The translations under genes were made by a program, and so were the position numbers. A stretch of DNA of 46,057 nucleotides, taken from JAISFI01 sp031553775 (lineage in GTDB: Bacteria; Bacteroidota; Bacteroidia; Bacteroidales; Azobacteroidaceae). The stretch covers positions 1-46,057 of the forward strand of contig JAVBLA010000008.1 in the NCBI GenBank assembly GCA_031553775.1. The letters run 5' to 3'. Under the pieces are notes generated by a model. That model was given only the letters and a program-made list of their open reading frames with translations. It was not told where the DNA came from and ran no database searches. This document shows, in pieces, positions 7,065 through 16,221 of the stretch. How positions within the stretch are numbered: position 1 is the first letter of the stretch; each line of letters starts with the position of its first letter.

Positions 7065-9404
7065 TCAAAACGGATACCCCACCGCAAAATGCCAGGCGAA
7101 ATTCCGCCCCAGATTAGGTTCTTTTATAGTCCATCTGTCACTTCCCTGTAAAGAAGGATCGTAAGCTTTCATCCCTGTATCTATACGTAACAGGAAGAAA
7201 TCGAAATCCAGGCGAACACCCAGGCCATAACTCAGGGCTATTTCTTTATAAAAACTTTTGAATCTGAAAAAGCCTCCCTCCTGCCCTTCATAATCACGGA
7301 TAGTCCAGATATTACCGGCATCTACATAAGCGGCTAATTCTAATTTCCAGAACAGGTGACTCCGGTATTCCAGGCTCAAATCCAGTTTGATATCGCCCGA
7401 TTGTTCATAAAAAGTAGTTTGTCCCGGAATAGAAATATATGAACCGGGGCCTAATGTTCTGACAGACCAACCCCGCACACTGTTTGCCCCTCCCGAATAA
7501 TATCGCTTTTCAAACGGGAGAATCAGGGAATTGGCATAAGGATAAGCCAAGCCGAAACCGGCATGCCAGGCAAACGAGTTTTTTTTGTCTAAGAAAACGG
7601 TCCGGCCATAATCCATATCCCCCTTGAGATACTGGGCATAATAAATACCGAAAAGGTTATAGGAACCGGCTGCATCTTTCGTAAAATTCAACAAGTTAGA
7701 CAAACCGTACAAGGCATTTCCGGCCGATTCGATGGAAGTCCTGAACGAATGGACATCCCTGCGCTTCAGAGAAGGATTAAAAGTCGAATAAGAATAAGAG
7801 TAGCCCATTCCGACAATAAACTGGTTGGTATAACTGAATAAAGCCGCATTCGGGGGCAATTTGTCTAGGAATTCCTGATCGATCCTCGGGAGATAAACAT
7901 AATTTACATCCAACAGGTTAAACTGATGGCGCGAAAATCTCCTGACCCGTTCCTGCCAGAGGTAGCGTAAGCCCCCCGACAATAAGATCCGGCTATATTC
8001 CGGACGGGTCTGATAATTATAACTAACGGCAAATTCGGTAGAAGCACGTAAACGCCTTTCGAAAGAATTCGGTAGAAAAGGGAACATGAATTTGGGAAAA
8101 TTCAATGTAGTCTGCACGCCTAAATCCAGATAATTTTCTGAAAAATTCTCAGAAATGGATTCATAAGCGCCGGTTAGCTTAATCCCAAAAGTCTCCGATC
8201 CTTTGAAAGCATTGCGGTGTTGATATCCTAAAGAAGACGCAAAGCCCAGGTCACCAGCCGAATTGGTTCCCTCAATGGAAAAAGAAAAATTTTGTTTCTT
8301 AGCAGGCATCGCCAGGATATAACAATCCAGATAACTGGTATCATTCCTCATTTTTTCCTGGAAACCAATGTGGATATTATCCAGGGCCTTCAACCCTGAG
8401 AAAGCGTTATAAGTAAGCTCTTCCCGCTTCTCCATATATAATCTTCCGGGAGTTATATAGGAATTTTCCACTAATACACCGGGACGGATGGTTTTTCCGG
8501 ATTTACCATAGTAAATTGTATAATTTCCCAGTTGTACAGTATCTGAAGGAATATAAGATGAGATACTTCCATAACTCAGCGGATCATAATCCGCATAAAT
8601 ATACACATGATCAAAATAGTACCGGGAATGAGGCTTTTCGAGAGTTTCTCCTTCTGATAATTTCGTGCTGTAAGGATGTAAAATCATTTCCAGATCAACC
8701 GCATGCGACATCAACGAACTATCGGCATTGTAAGAAATAAATTCTTTCGAGAAAGCATAAAACCCCCGGTTCCGCAACAGGTTGGTAATGCGCTGCCGTT
8801 CTTCATCAAGTATGTTCCGGTCGAAAAGGTCACCCGGTTTGACTAAAGAAGTCCTCGAAGCATTCGATTCTCCGGTAAAACGACGGGAAGGCTGATCAGG
8901 TCCATAAAGCGCATGATAAACAGCCGTATCTTCCACAATCCCTGCAAACGACCTGATACGGTACGGTTCATTGGTACGGATCCGGTAAATCACATTGGCC
9001 TTCTTATCTTTTTTCTGAACATCCGAAGTTACCTCTACATTCAAAAAGCCTTTATTCACAAAGAGTTTCTTTAATTCGGTCTCACTCTTATATACTAAGG
9101 TAGAATCGTAAATTACAGGAGGTTCCCCTATCTTCCTGATCTGACGGTTCAACCATTTGGTAGAATCCCGTCCCGACCGGTTATAAATCCATAATTGGGT
9201 TTTGACTAATCCGAACATTTTGTAGTTAGGACGTTGCCTGACATAAGATTGCAGATCGGACGACTTGTATTCCGGATTATCGGTTTTGATGCTGACTTTA
9301 TTCAGGAGATATTCGTCTTCAGGTACAAACTTGGTAGAGCCGCAGGAAGAAAGGCAAAACACTGCCACTAACAGAATAATGTATCCTACGGTTGAAACTC
9401 TCAT
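7065..9404 (-). CDS. tamL: TamL-type Omp85 outer-membrane lipoprotein
   Basis: This protein of about 779 residues belongs to the BamA/TamA (Omp85) superfamily. From ATG 9404 it starts with a lipoprotein signal (hydrophobic core then LSSC with C21), which is the feature of the Bacteroidota TamL branch. POTRA-like domains follow (for example LLNKVSIKTDNPEYKSSDL, and RRFTGESNASRTSLVKPGDLFD). From about residue 385 a 16-strand-type barrel is apparent, with YYSGGANSVRGWSVRTLGPG near the end, the conserved RGW/loop-6 motif of the superfamily. It acts in the outer membrane in inserting or assembling proteins, usually with an inner TamB partner that is not in this window. An upstream in-frame ATG at 9446 is rejected because a promoter -7 box lies between it and 9404. 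Confidence 0.85.
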   Translation of the reverse strand: MRVSTVGYIILLVAVFCLSSCGSTKFVPEDEYLLNKVSIKTDNPEYKSSDLQSYVRQRPNYKMFGLVKTQLWIYNRSGRDSTKWLNRQIRKIGEPPVIYDSTLVYKSETELKKLFVNKGFLNVEVTSDVQKKDKKANVIYRIRTNEPYRIRSFAGIVEDTAVYHALYGPDQPSRRFTGESNASRTSLVKPGDLFDRNILDEERQRITNLLRNRGFYAFSKEFISYNADSSLMSHAVDLEMILHPYSTKLSEGETLEKPHSRYYFDHVYIYADYDPLSYGSISSYIPSDTVQLGNYTIYYGKSGKTIRPGVLVENSYITPGRLYMEKREELTYNAFSGLKALDNIHIGFQEKMRNDTSYLDCYILAMPAKKQNFSFSIEGTNSAGDLGFASSLGYQHRNAFKGSETFGIKLTGAYESISENFSENYLDLGVQTTLNFPKFMFPFLPNSFERRLRASTEFAVSYNYQTRPEYSRILLSGGLRYLWQERVRRFSRHQFNLLDVNYVYLPRIDQEFLDKLPPNAALFSYTNQFIVGMGYSYSYSTFNPSLKRRDVHSFRTSIESAGNALYGLSNLLNFTKDAAGSYNLFGIYYAQYLKGDMDYGRTVFLDKKNSFAWHAGFGLAYPYANSLILPFEKRYYSGGANSVRGWSVRTLGPGSYISIPGQTTFYEQSGDIKLDLSLEYRSHLFWKLELAAYVDAGNIWTIRDYEGQEGGFFRFKSFYKEIALSYGLGVRLDFDFFLLRIDTGMKAYDPSLQGSDRWTIKEPNLGRNFAWHFAVGYPF

Positions 9405-9435
9405 ATAATTAAAAAAGGGATGATTTATTTTCACG

Positions 9436-9443
9436 CAAAGATA
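9436..9443 (-). promoter_or_regulatory. -7 element for tamL
   Basis: On the minus strand this reads TATCTTTG, a perfect TAnnTTTG box, 31 bases before the chosen ATG at 9404. A clear -33 box is not seen. The box supports the downstream start of tamL. Confidence 0.5.
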
Positions 9444-9675
9444 CATGATAATTTCTAAAAATCGGGTAAAAAATAATCATTCTGACATGATATTCACTGG
9501 CTGAGATAATATTTTCAAATGATTATCATATATTGTTCCCGTAACATGTACGCAAAACGAGCAAATTTGAATAACCGCGAGTGAATTTCAAACAGTTACT
9601 CATATAATTTCATAACTTTCCGCCATAAAACACTACGTTTTTTATTGGACGCGCTTATAATTCGCGATTTTTATG
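9444..9675. other. Divergent intergenic region tamL/trmH-like
   Basis: About 300 bases separate the two divergent start codons (9404 and 9705). Apart from the two -7 elements the region is AT-rich. It contains GTGAATTTCAAACAGTTACT at 9581-9600, a motif that recurs almost unchanged at about 20441-20465 and in a shorter form at 20181-20195. No gene or RNA was recognised. Confidence 0.5.
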
Positions 9676-9683
9676 TACGTTTG
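9676..9683 (+). promoter_or_regulatory. -7 element for the RNA methyltransferase gene
   Basis: TACGTTTG matches TAnnTTTG and lies 21 bases before ATG 9705. It falls inside the longer open frame that begins at 9645, which argues for the downstream start. No convincing -33 TTG is placed at 19-21 bp. Confidence 0.4.
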
Positions 9684-9704
9684 CAACTGTTTTTGACCTT
9701 TTTT

Positions 9705-10460
9705 ATGCTGAGTAAAAATAAAATAAAGCTGATCCAGTCTTTTGACAAAAAAAAATTCCGCACGGAAACAGGATGTTTTTTAGCAGAAGGAAATAAATTA
9801 ATTTCCGATATCCTTCCATTTTTTGAATGCGAATTATTGGTATGCTGTTCTTCCTGGCTTGCCACACAAGGAGATATAAAAGCGAAGGAACTGATTCTGG
9901 CAGAACAGGAGGAAATAAACAAAGCAAGCCTGCTGAAAAACCCGCAACAGGTGATCGCAGTATTCAGGCAACCGGTTTATCAACTCAGGGAAGAAAACAT
10001 TAATAATGCATTATCCTTAGTTCTTGACGGGATACAGGACCCCGGAAATTTAGGCACTATAATCCGTGTAGCCGATTGGTTCGGTATTGAAAACATTATT
10101 TGTTCTCCGGACACCGCCGATGTGTTCAATCCTAAAACAGTACAGGCAAGCATGGGTGCCATCGCCCGGGTATGGGTACATTACACCCCATTAGCAGATT
10201 TTATCCGTAGCATTCCGGCAAAAAATGGTCTTCCTATTTACGGGACATTACTGGACGGAAAAAATATATACAAAGAGAAGTTATCCGCAAACGGATTAAT
10301 TGTCATGGGAAATGAGGGAAATGGAATCAGCGCAGAAATTAACTCCCTGATTACAGATAAATTATACATTCCGAATTATCCGGAAGACCGGCAGACTTCA
10401 GAGTCTCTCAATGTAGCCACAGCTACCGCCATTGTTTGTGCCGAATTCCGGAGAAAATAA
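9705..10460 (+). CDS. TrmH/SpoU-family RNA 2'-O-ribose methyltransferase
   Basis: This 251-residue protein has the two-domain build of SpoU methyltransferases, which transfer a methyl group from S-adenosylmethionine to a ribose 2'-OH in rRNA or tRNA. The N-terminal substrate-binding part is recognisable (KIKLIQSFDKKKFRTETG then FLAEGNKLI). The catalytic SPOUT domain has motif 1 (DGIQDPGNLGTIIRVADWFG, including the key Asn and Arg), motif 2 (VMGNEGNGIS) and motif 3 (QTSESLNVATATAI). All three knot motifs are intact, so it should be active. The RNA target cannot be read from the sequence. The start at 9705 was chosen over 9645 because the protein family begins close to LSKNKIK and a -7 box precedes it. 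Its last 63 bases overlap the tail of the opposing gene. Confidence 0.85.
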   Translation: MLSKNKIKLIQSFDKKKFRTETGCFLAEGNKLISDILPFFECELLVCCSSWLATQGDIKAKELILAEQEEINKASLLKNPQQVIAVFRQPVYQLREENINNALSLVLDGIQDPGNLGTIIRVADWFGIENIICSPDTADVFNPKTVQASMGAIARVWVHYTPLADFIRSIPAKNGLPIYGTLLDGKNIYKEKLSANGLIVMGNEGNGISAEINSLITDKLYIPNYPEDRQTSESLNVATATAIVCAEFRRK

Positions 10461-10784
10461 ATCCAATTTGTCTAAATGATAAACCGATACCGGCAATTGG
10501 AGATCCTTCGCCATATAGCCTGATAAATCCAATATCCGGAAAACCGGGAGACCCGGATATTTTTGTTGTAATGATTGTAACCGGGATAAGATGGTAGAAG
10601 GTGGAAGATCGTTTTTTTTGTTCACCAGGAATAGAATTCCATTATAAAAAGAAATGGCCTCCGTTTCCTGGAGTAAAGGTCCGGAGCTTACAAATACATC
10701 ATTCTCATCGAGGATAAAATAAGACAGTTTTTCCGGATCTGCACCCTCCTTCAAATAGATATAATGAGCAGCATATTTTTTCAC
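10398..10784 (-). CDS. Uncharacterised 128-residue protein, last gene of the lspA operon
   Basis: I do not recognise a domain in this protein. It lacks a signal peptide or membrane helix and appears soluble, beginning MKKYAAHYIYLKEG with alternating strand and helix character (for example SYFILDENDVFVSSGPL). Its start overlaps the stop of the DUF4296 gene by 4 bases, so it is translated from the dksA-like/lspA operon. Its C-terminal 63 bases run antisense through the end of the RNA methyltransferase gene. The unusual tail (FGTNNGGSCGYIERL) is encoded only within that overlap and may be a recent extension. Coding status is supported by the tight operon linkage; function is unknown. Confidence 0.65.
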   Translation of the reverse strand: MKKYAAHYIYLKEGADPEKLSYFILDENDVFVSSGPLLQETEAISFYNGILFLVNKKNDLPPSTILSRLQSLQQKYPGLPVFRILDLSGYMAKDLQLPVSVYHLDKLDLFSPEFGTNNGGSCGYIERL

Positions 10785-11641
10785 TGAACATTCCGGTTAG
10801 GACGCTTCCGCTGTAGTAAACTCGTATCTTTCGGAACAAATGCGGATGGATCTACCTGCAATATGGAATCATGCGGTAATTCCAGGTCTTCGTTCGTTTC
10901 AGGATGATTACCCTCCTTGTACTTGTAGAGATATAGATTATCTAGTATTAAACGAGTATTCCCCCCCGCATCCATCGGTACACGGATGCTTCCCGATAAG
11001 CTTTTTGTTTGTAATCCCGGAGGTGTTTTCAAATAAAAAGTAAAAGTTCCGTTGTCTTTCAACGTATAATGCCTCACAATCACTGAATCTTTTGCTTCCC
11101 AACAAAAGGTGACTTTCGGTTGATACAGCTTGTTTACTCCCAGTGCATGTCCGCTCAGTTCATACATATCTCCATAAGCAAAATACGAACAGGTATCTAT
11201 ATGGAAAGTGTACCTGTTTTCCGAAATAAAGGGTCTCAGAACCGCAATTTTTTCTTCCTGCCAGATACGTTTAGCTTTAGCTTCCAATTCGTTTTGCCGT
11301 CCTATCCGGGCATTTAAAGTATCATTCAATACATTGAAACGTTTGGAAATGCGATCGTACATAGCAACATAAATATCCAGATGGGAAGCATACCAGGTGA
11401 GAGAAGTATCGAATTTAGCTTCCGTTACACGATATTTATCGAAAACACTTTGGAAGAGTCGGGCTTTCCGGGTCGAATCCCTGAACACATCATACCCGCT
11501 TTCCACCTCGGCTTCCGCCAGATGGATATCATAGAGTAAATTTTCCATTTCCTTCTCTGGTATTACCCATGAAGGTCTCTTGGAACAAGCCGTACAAAAA
11601 AGGACTATTCCCAGTAAATACAAAAGAAAATGATTATTCAC
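10781..11641 (-). CDS. DUF4296 lipoprotein
   Basis: This 286-residue protein starts with a lipoprotein signal (LLYLLGIVLFCTAC, lipidation site C19), so it should be anchored in the inner or outer membrane. The segment that follows (PEKEMENLLYDIHLAEAEV, then VFDKYRVTEAKFDTSLTWYA) is the hallmark of the Bacteroidota DUF4296 family. No enzymatic motif is seen and the role of the family is unknown. It overlaps lspA by 8 bases, and lspA encodes the peptidase that matures lipoproteins such as this one. The region after residue 150 is strand-rich and may form a second domain. Confidence 0.82.
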   Translation of the reverse strand: MNNHFLLYLLGIVLFCTACSKRPSWVIPEKEMENLLYDIHLAEAEVESGYDVFRDSTRKARLFQSVFDKYRVTEAKFDTSLTWYASHLDIYVAMYDRISKRFNVLNDTLNARIGRQNELEAKAKRIWQEEKIAVLRPFISENRYTFHIDTCSYFAYGDMYELSGHALGVNKLYQPKVTFCWEAKDSVIVRHYTLKDNGTFTFYLKTPPGLQTKSLSGSIRVPMDAGGNTRLILDNLYLYKYKEGNHPETNEDLELPHDSILQVDPSAFVPKDTSLLQRKRPNRNVQ

Positions 11642-12257
11642 CGGATTCTTTTTTCTCCAAACTTTCAGACAAGTCTTTGCGAAAGAATAATAATAAAATG
11701 ATTATTCCCACAGAGATAGAGGCATCGGCAAAATTAAATATCGGCCGGAAAAAGATAAAGTGTTCTCCACCACAGAAAGGCATCCATGAAGGCCAGGTTG
11801 TATCTATCAGAGGGAAATAGAACATATCTACCACCTGACCATGCAACCAGGTAGAATATCCTCCCTCCGGGGGAAGAAATGTAGCAACCTGCCCAAGGCT
11901 GGTATTGAATATAACACCATAAAACAGGCAATCTATAATATTACCCACAGCTCCGGCAAAAATCAATGCCACACAGACCAGATAAGCGGTCCGGTATTGT
12001 TTTTTGATCAAAGTCCACAAATAATAAACAATCGCACCGGAAGCTATCAGGCGAAACAACGTAAGGAAAATCTTATCAAAGAATTTCCAGCCGAAAGCCA
12101 TACCGTCATTTTCCGTAAAATAAATGTAGAACCAGCTTGTGATTTCCTTACTATCGCCCAAAGCCATATGTGTTTTTACCCAAATCTTAATAATCTGGTC
12201 AATCAACAGCACAAGGATGATGACGAGGGTAACCCAGGCACCTTTCGAAAGCTTCAT
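11634..12257 (-). CDS. lspA: Lipoprotein signal peptidase (SPase II)
   Basis: This 207-residue inner-membrane aspartic peptidase removes signal peptides from diacylated prolipoproteins. It has four hydrophobic segments (about 8-26, 63-81, 90-110, 180-197). The catalytic aspartates lie in GNIIDCLF (D109) and FNFADASI (D178), and the other family motifs LIDQIIKIW and FTENDGMAF are present. An insertion between the third segment and the second aspartate (about 130-170, including EGGYSTWLHG) makes it longer than the E. coli enzyme (about 164 residues), as is usual in Bacteroidota. The start codon follows the dksA-like stop with no gap and the end overlaps the DUF4296 gene, so the operon is tight. 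TamL, the DUF4296 protein and the M48 protease are among the predicted clients in this window. Confidence 0.95.
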   Translation of the reverse strand: MKLSKGAWVTLVIILVLLIDQIIKIWVKTHMALGDSKEITSWFYIYFTENDGMAFGWKFFDKIFLTLFRLIASGAIVYYLWTLIKKQYRTAYLVCVALIFAGAVGNIIDCLFYGVIFNTSLGQVATFLPPEGGYSTWLHGQVVDMFYFPLIDTTWPSWMPFCGGEHFIFFRPIFNFADASISVGIIILLLFFRKDLSESLEKKESGE

Positions 12258-12635
12258 TTATTTCTGTCCCATTTTAGCTTCAATACTCAGGGTAGCATGC
12301 GGCACGGCACGTAACCTTTCCTTTGGAATCAATTTTCCCGTTTCACGGCAAATTCCATAAGTTTTATTTTCGATGCGCACTAAAGCAGCCTGTAAATTCT
12401 GAATAAACTTCATCTGCCTCTGGGCCAGCCGTCCGGCTTCTTCTTTCGACAAGGTAGCAGCACCTTCTTCCAGCACTTTAAAAGTGGGAGACGTATCCGT
12501 TACATCGTTTCCATCGGCATTCATCAATACAGCTTTCAACAAATCGTAATCTTTCTTTGCCGTATCCAACTTCTCCAGTATAATCGCGCGGAATTCTTCT
12601 AATTCGGCATCCGAATATCTTGTTTTCTCTGCCAT
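12258..12635 (-). CDS. DksA/TraR-family protein with degenerate zinc finger
   Basis: This 125-residue protein has the long helical hairpin of DksA-like RNA polymerase regulators (residues about 8-90) followed by YGICRETGKLIPKERLRAVPHATLS. That is the usual C-terminal zinc finger region, but of the four expected cysteines only C96 remains; the second pair position reads PHAT. It probably folds without zinc. DksA proteins enter the secondary channel of RNA polymerase and tune promoters, often with ppGpp; that role is inferred from family. It heads the operon with lspA and the DUF4296 gene. The gap to ileS (12636-12760) holds only AT-rich sequence. Confidence 0.82.
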   Translation of the reverse strand: MAEKTRYSDAELEEFRAIILEKLDTAKKDYDLLKAVLMNADGNDVTDTSPTFKVLEEGAATLSKEEAGRLAQRQMKFIQNLQAALVRIENKTYGICRETGKLIPKERLRAVPHATLSIEAKMGQK

Positions 12636-12760
12636 ATCTCTTAATCTTTAGAGGTTTAACATCTGCACCTTTCAAAGCTTGTGGCTTATGGGGTACTAAA
12701 GTAATATTATTATTTCAATCCACAAAAAAAAGCACTAAAAAACGCTTTCTTCCGTAAAGC

Positions 12761-15700
12761 TTAAATTTTATCTACCTGTATCAACAATTTGTAATCGTCA
12801 AAATCAAGTTCCTGTCCTTCGCTTAACGATGCAATTTCCATGCCAACTGCCAGTACCTGATTCATAATATATGTTTTATATTCGCTCACAGCCTCATCTG
12901 TCCGGCTATCCGATTGAAGTACGACTTTAATTTTGTCTACGATATCGTACCCGTTCGCCTTACGGATATTCTGGATACGATTCACCAACTCACGGGCGAT
13001 ACCCTCTTTTTTCAGGTCATCGGTTATCGTGATATCAAGAGCGACAGTAAGACGTCCCTCATTAGCAACCAGCCAGCCGGGAATATCTTCTGATATAATT
13101 TCCACATCGGCAAGTTCTATGGTAGCTTCCTGTCCGTCGATCGTAAACCGGACCGCACCGTCTTTTTCAAAAGCGAGGATATCTTCCTGCGGCATATCCT
13201 GGATCACTGCGGCCAATTGCTTCATAATCTTGCCGTAGCGCGGGCCTAATTTTTTGAAATCAGGTTTTACTTTTTTGACTAAGATACCGACATTCCCTTC
13301 CACATAATTGATTTCTTTGACATTGACCTCGTTCAGGATCAAATCCTGTACGGCCATCACAGCCGACTTCTGGCGATCATCGACCACCGGAATCATAATA
13401 GCTGAAAGCGGTTGTCTCACTTTGATCGACACTTTTCTGCGAAGTGCCAGCACCATAGACGAAATATCCTGCGCAATCTGCATCCGTTCTTCCAGAGCCT
13501 GGTCGATCAGCACTTCATTGCATACCGGGAAATCAGACAAATGTACAGAGGAAACCAAATCCCTTCCGCTTACAACAGTTAAATCTGTAAAAAGTTTATC
13601 GGCATAGAACGGAGCAATCGGAGCCATTAGTTTAGCGATTGTCTCCAAACAGGTGTATAAGGTCTGATATGCTGACAATTTATCGGTAGTCATCTCTCCA
13701 GCCCAGAAACGGCGGCGGTTGAGACGGACATACCAGTTACTCAGGTGGTCGTTGACAAAATCAGAAATTGCCCGGCCGGCACGTGTCGGTTCATAAGTTT
13801 CGTAGAAACCATCCACATCCTTTACCAATGAGTTCAGTAATGAAAGTATCCAACGGTCGATTTCCGGACGGTCGTCATGCGGCACTTCTGCTTCCTGATA
13901 TGTAAAGCCATCGACATTGGCATACAAGACAAAAAAAGAATAAGTATTATAGAGTGTTCCGAAAAATTTCCGGCGTGCTTCATCTATTCCTTCCACATCG
14001 AATTTCAGGTTGTCCCAGGGCGAAGCGTTGGTAATCATATACCAGCGTAAAGGATCGGATCCGTATTTTTCAATTGTTTCGAAAGGATCTACAGCGTTCC
14101 CGAGACGTTTCGACATTTTGTTCCCGCTTTTATCGAGTACAAGGCCATTGGAGACCACGGCTTTAAAAGAAACACTATCGAAAATCATCGTAGCAATGGC
14201 ATGCAGGGTAAAAAACCAGCCACGGGTCTGATCGACTCCTTCTGCTATAAAATCGGCAGGATACACATCCCTCCGGTCAAATATTTCTTTATTTTCAAAA
14301 GGATAATGGATCTGCGCATAAGGCATGGCACCTGAATCGAACCAGACATCGATCAGGTCGGTTTCCCGTTTCATCGGTTTTCCGGTATCGGAAACCAGAA
14401 CGATATGATCTACATACGGGCGGTGCAAATCGATATTTTCCACCGCATAGTTTTCTGCAGTAAATTCTCCCGGTTTGAAATTTTTAAAAGGATTTTCCTT
14501 CATTTGGCCGGCCCGGATAGATTTCTCTATTTCTTCCATCAGTTCGGCAAGCGATCCGATACATTTTTCTTCAGATCCGTCTTCCGTACGCCAGATCGGC
14601 AGTGGGGTACCCCAGTAGCGGCTCCGGGACAGATTCCAGTCCTGAAGGTTTTCCAGCCATTTTCCAAAACGTCCGGTACCGGTAGATTGTGGTTTCCAGT
14701 TAATAGTATCGTTAAGTTCCATCATCCGCTCCCGGCAGGCTGTGGTACGGATAAACCAGCTATCCAAAGGATAATATAACACGGGTTTATCTGTCCGCCA
14801 GCAATGCGGATAATTATGTGTCTGTTTCTCTATTTTGAATACCAGGTTCTGCTGTTTCAACATTACACAGAGATCGATATCCAGAGTGGTATCTTTATCG
14901 GTCAGGCGATCATCGTATGCATTCTTAACATATCGTCCGGCATATTCACTATACAAATCCGCATTTACAGATTCCGACACGAAGGCCGCATCCAGATCCT
15001 CAACATTGAAGTATTTACCCGTCAGGTCGACCATCGGGCGGCGGTTTCCGTCCTTATCGATCAGCATCAGCAGAGGTACGCCATTCGCTTTCGCTACCCG
15101 GTCGTCGTCCGCCCCAAAAGTAGGAGCAATATGCACGATACCCGTAGTCCCTTCCTCAGTTGTTACAAAATCACCTGTAATTACATGGAAAGCGCCCGGT
15201 CCCGGATTTACCCAGGGTATCAGTTGCTCATATTCCATTCCAGCCAGTTCCGAACCTTTATAACAAGCGAGCACCTTGAACGGGATCAGTTTATCTCCTG
15301 CTTTGTAATCATCCAGGTCCAATTCCACCGCTTTCTCATTGAAATGATTGAATACCAGTTCTTTGGCAACAACGGCCGTCATCGGTTTGAATGTATAGGG
15401 ATTATACGATTGAACGATGGCGTAATCAATATTCGGACCGACGCAAAGCGCCGTATTGGAAGGCAATGTCCAGGGCGTGGTGGTCCACGCCAGGAAATAA
15501 GCTTCACCGAACTGCGACATTTCCGGCGTCGGATTTTTAATTTTAAATTGAGCCGTACAGGTCGTATCCTTCACATCCCGGTAGCATCCGGGTTGATTCA
15601 GTTCATGTGTACTTAAACCCGTTCCTGCTGCCGGCGAATATGGCTGAATCGTATATCCTTTGTATAATAAATCTTTCTTGTACAATTCTTTCAGCAACCA

Positions 15701-16186
15701 CCAGAGTGTTTCTATATAACGGTTATCATAAGTGATATACGGATCGTCCATATCCACCCAGTACCCCATCCGCTGCGTCAGGTCTTCCCATTCTTTGGTG
15801 TATTTCATCACGTCTTTCCGGCAGGCGGCATTGTATTCTTCCACCGTGATCTTCTTCCCAATATCTTCCTTGGTAATACCCAGGCTTTTTTCCACACCCA
15901 ATTCCACAGGAAGACCATGTGTATCCCAACCGGCTTTTCGTCTCACCAGATAGCCTTTCATAGTCTTGTAACGGCAGAAAATATCTTTAATGGAGCGGGC
16001 AATGACGTGGTGAATACCCGGCATCCCATTAGCAGAAGGCGGACCTTCGTAAAACACAAATGAAGGAGAACCTTCCCGGATTTCCAAACTTCTCCGGAAA
16101 ACATCGTCCTTTTCCCAGCGTTCCAGGATTTCTTTATTGATCTGCGACAGATTGAACTGGTTGTATTCGGTAAATTTCTTTGCCAT
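12761..16186 (-). CDS. ileS: Isoleucyl-tRNA synthetase with GXHH signature
   Basis: This cytoplasmic class I synthetase of 1141 residues charges tRNA-Ile. Numbered from the chosen start, the Rossmann domain opens with GPPSANGMPGIHHVI, where the class signature HXGH appears as GIHH (57-60, bases 16007-16018). The KMSKR loop is intact (690-694, in DKSGNKMSKRLGN). Between them is a long editing (CP1) domain that includes WTTTPWTLPSNTALCV and IAPTFGADD. After the anticodon-binding domain comes an extended C-terminus of the long, eukaryote-like IleRS2 type. A few IleRS2 enzymes with a GXHH swap have been linked to very high mupirocin tolerance. The start MAKKFTEY at 16186 was chosen over 16216 because the extra ten residues are atypical and a -7 promoter box overlaps that upstream region. 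Confidence 0.95.
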   Translation of the reverse strand: MAKKFTEYNQFNLSQINKEILERWEKDDVFRRSLEIREGSPSFVFYEGPPSANGMPGIHHVIARSIKDIFCRYKTMKGYLVRRKAGWDTHGLPVELGVEKSLGITKEDIGKKITVEEYNAACRKDVMKYTKEWEDLTQRMGYWVDMDDPYITYDNRYIETLWWLLKELYKKDLLYKGYTIQPYSPAAGTGLSTHELNQPGCYRDVKDTTCTAQFKIKNPTPEMSQFGEAYFLAWTTTPWTLPSNTALCVGPNIDYAIVQSYNPYTFKPMTAVVAKELVFNHFNEKAVELDLDDYKAGDKLIPFKVLACYKGSELAGMEYEQLIPWVNPGPGAFHVITGDFVTTEEGTTGIVHIAPTFGADDDRVAKANGVPLLMLIDKDGNRRPMVDLTGKYFNVEDLDAAFVSESVNADLYSEYAGRYVKNAYDDRLTDKDTTLDIDLCVMLKQQNLVFKIEKQTHNYPHCWRTDKPVLYYPLDSWFIRTTACRERMMELNDTINWKPQSTGTGRFGKWLENLQDWNLSRSRYWGTPLPIWRTEDGSEEKCIGSLAELMEEIEKSIRAGQMKENPFKNFKPGEFTAENYAVENIDLHRPYVDHIVLVSDTGKPMKRETDLIDVWFDSGAMPYAQIHYPFENKEIFDRRDVYPADFIAEGVDQTRGWFFTLHAIATMIFDSVSFKAVVSNGLVLDKSGNKMSKRLGNAVDPFETIEKYGSDPLRWYMITNASPWDNLKFDVEGIDEARRKFFGTLYNTYSFFVLYANVDGFTYQEAEVPHDDRPEIDRWILSLLNSLVKDVDGFYETYEPTRAGRAISDFVNDHLSNWYVRLNRRRFWAGEMTTDKLSAYQTLYTCLETIAKLMAPIAPFYADKLFTDLTVVSGRDLVSSVHLSDFPVCNEVLIDQALEERMQIAQDISSMVLALRRKVSIKVRQPLSAIMIPVVDDRQKSAVMAVQDLILNEVNVKEINYVEGNVGILVKKVKPDFKKLGPRYGKIMKQLAAVIQDMPQEDILAFEKDGAVRFTIDGQEATIELADVEIISEDIPGWLVANEGRLTVALDITITDDLKKEGIARELVNRIQNIRKANGYDIVDKIKVVLQSDSRTDEAVSEYKTYIMNQVLAVGMEIASLSEGQELDFDDYKLLIQVDKI

Positions 16187-16213
16187 GTTTTTGTATTTTC
16201 GAAAAAGAAGGCA

Positions 16214-16221
16214 CAAAGGTA
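16214..16221 (-). promoter_or_regulatory. -7 element for ileS
   Basis: The minus strand reads TACCTTTG, a perfect TAnnTTTG box, 27 bases before ATG 16186. A matching -33 TTG is not obvious. Confidence 0.45.

Noticed and set aside
14804..15616. A 270-residue open frame on the plus strand inside ileS
   Set aside because: It is antisense to a conserved part of IleRS, has a basic, His-rich composition and no recognisable motif. It is a by-product of the codon pattern of ileS.
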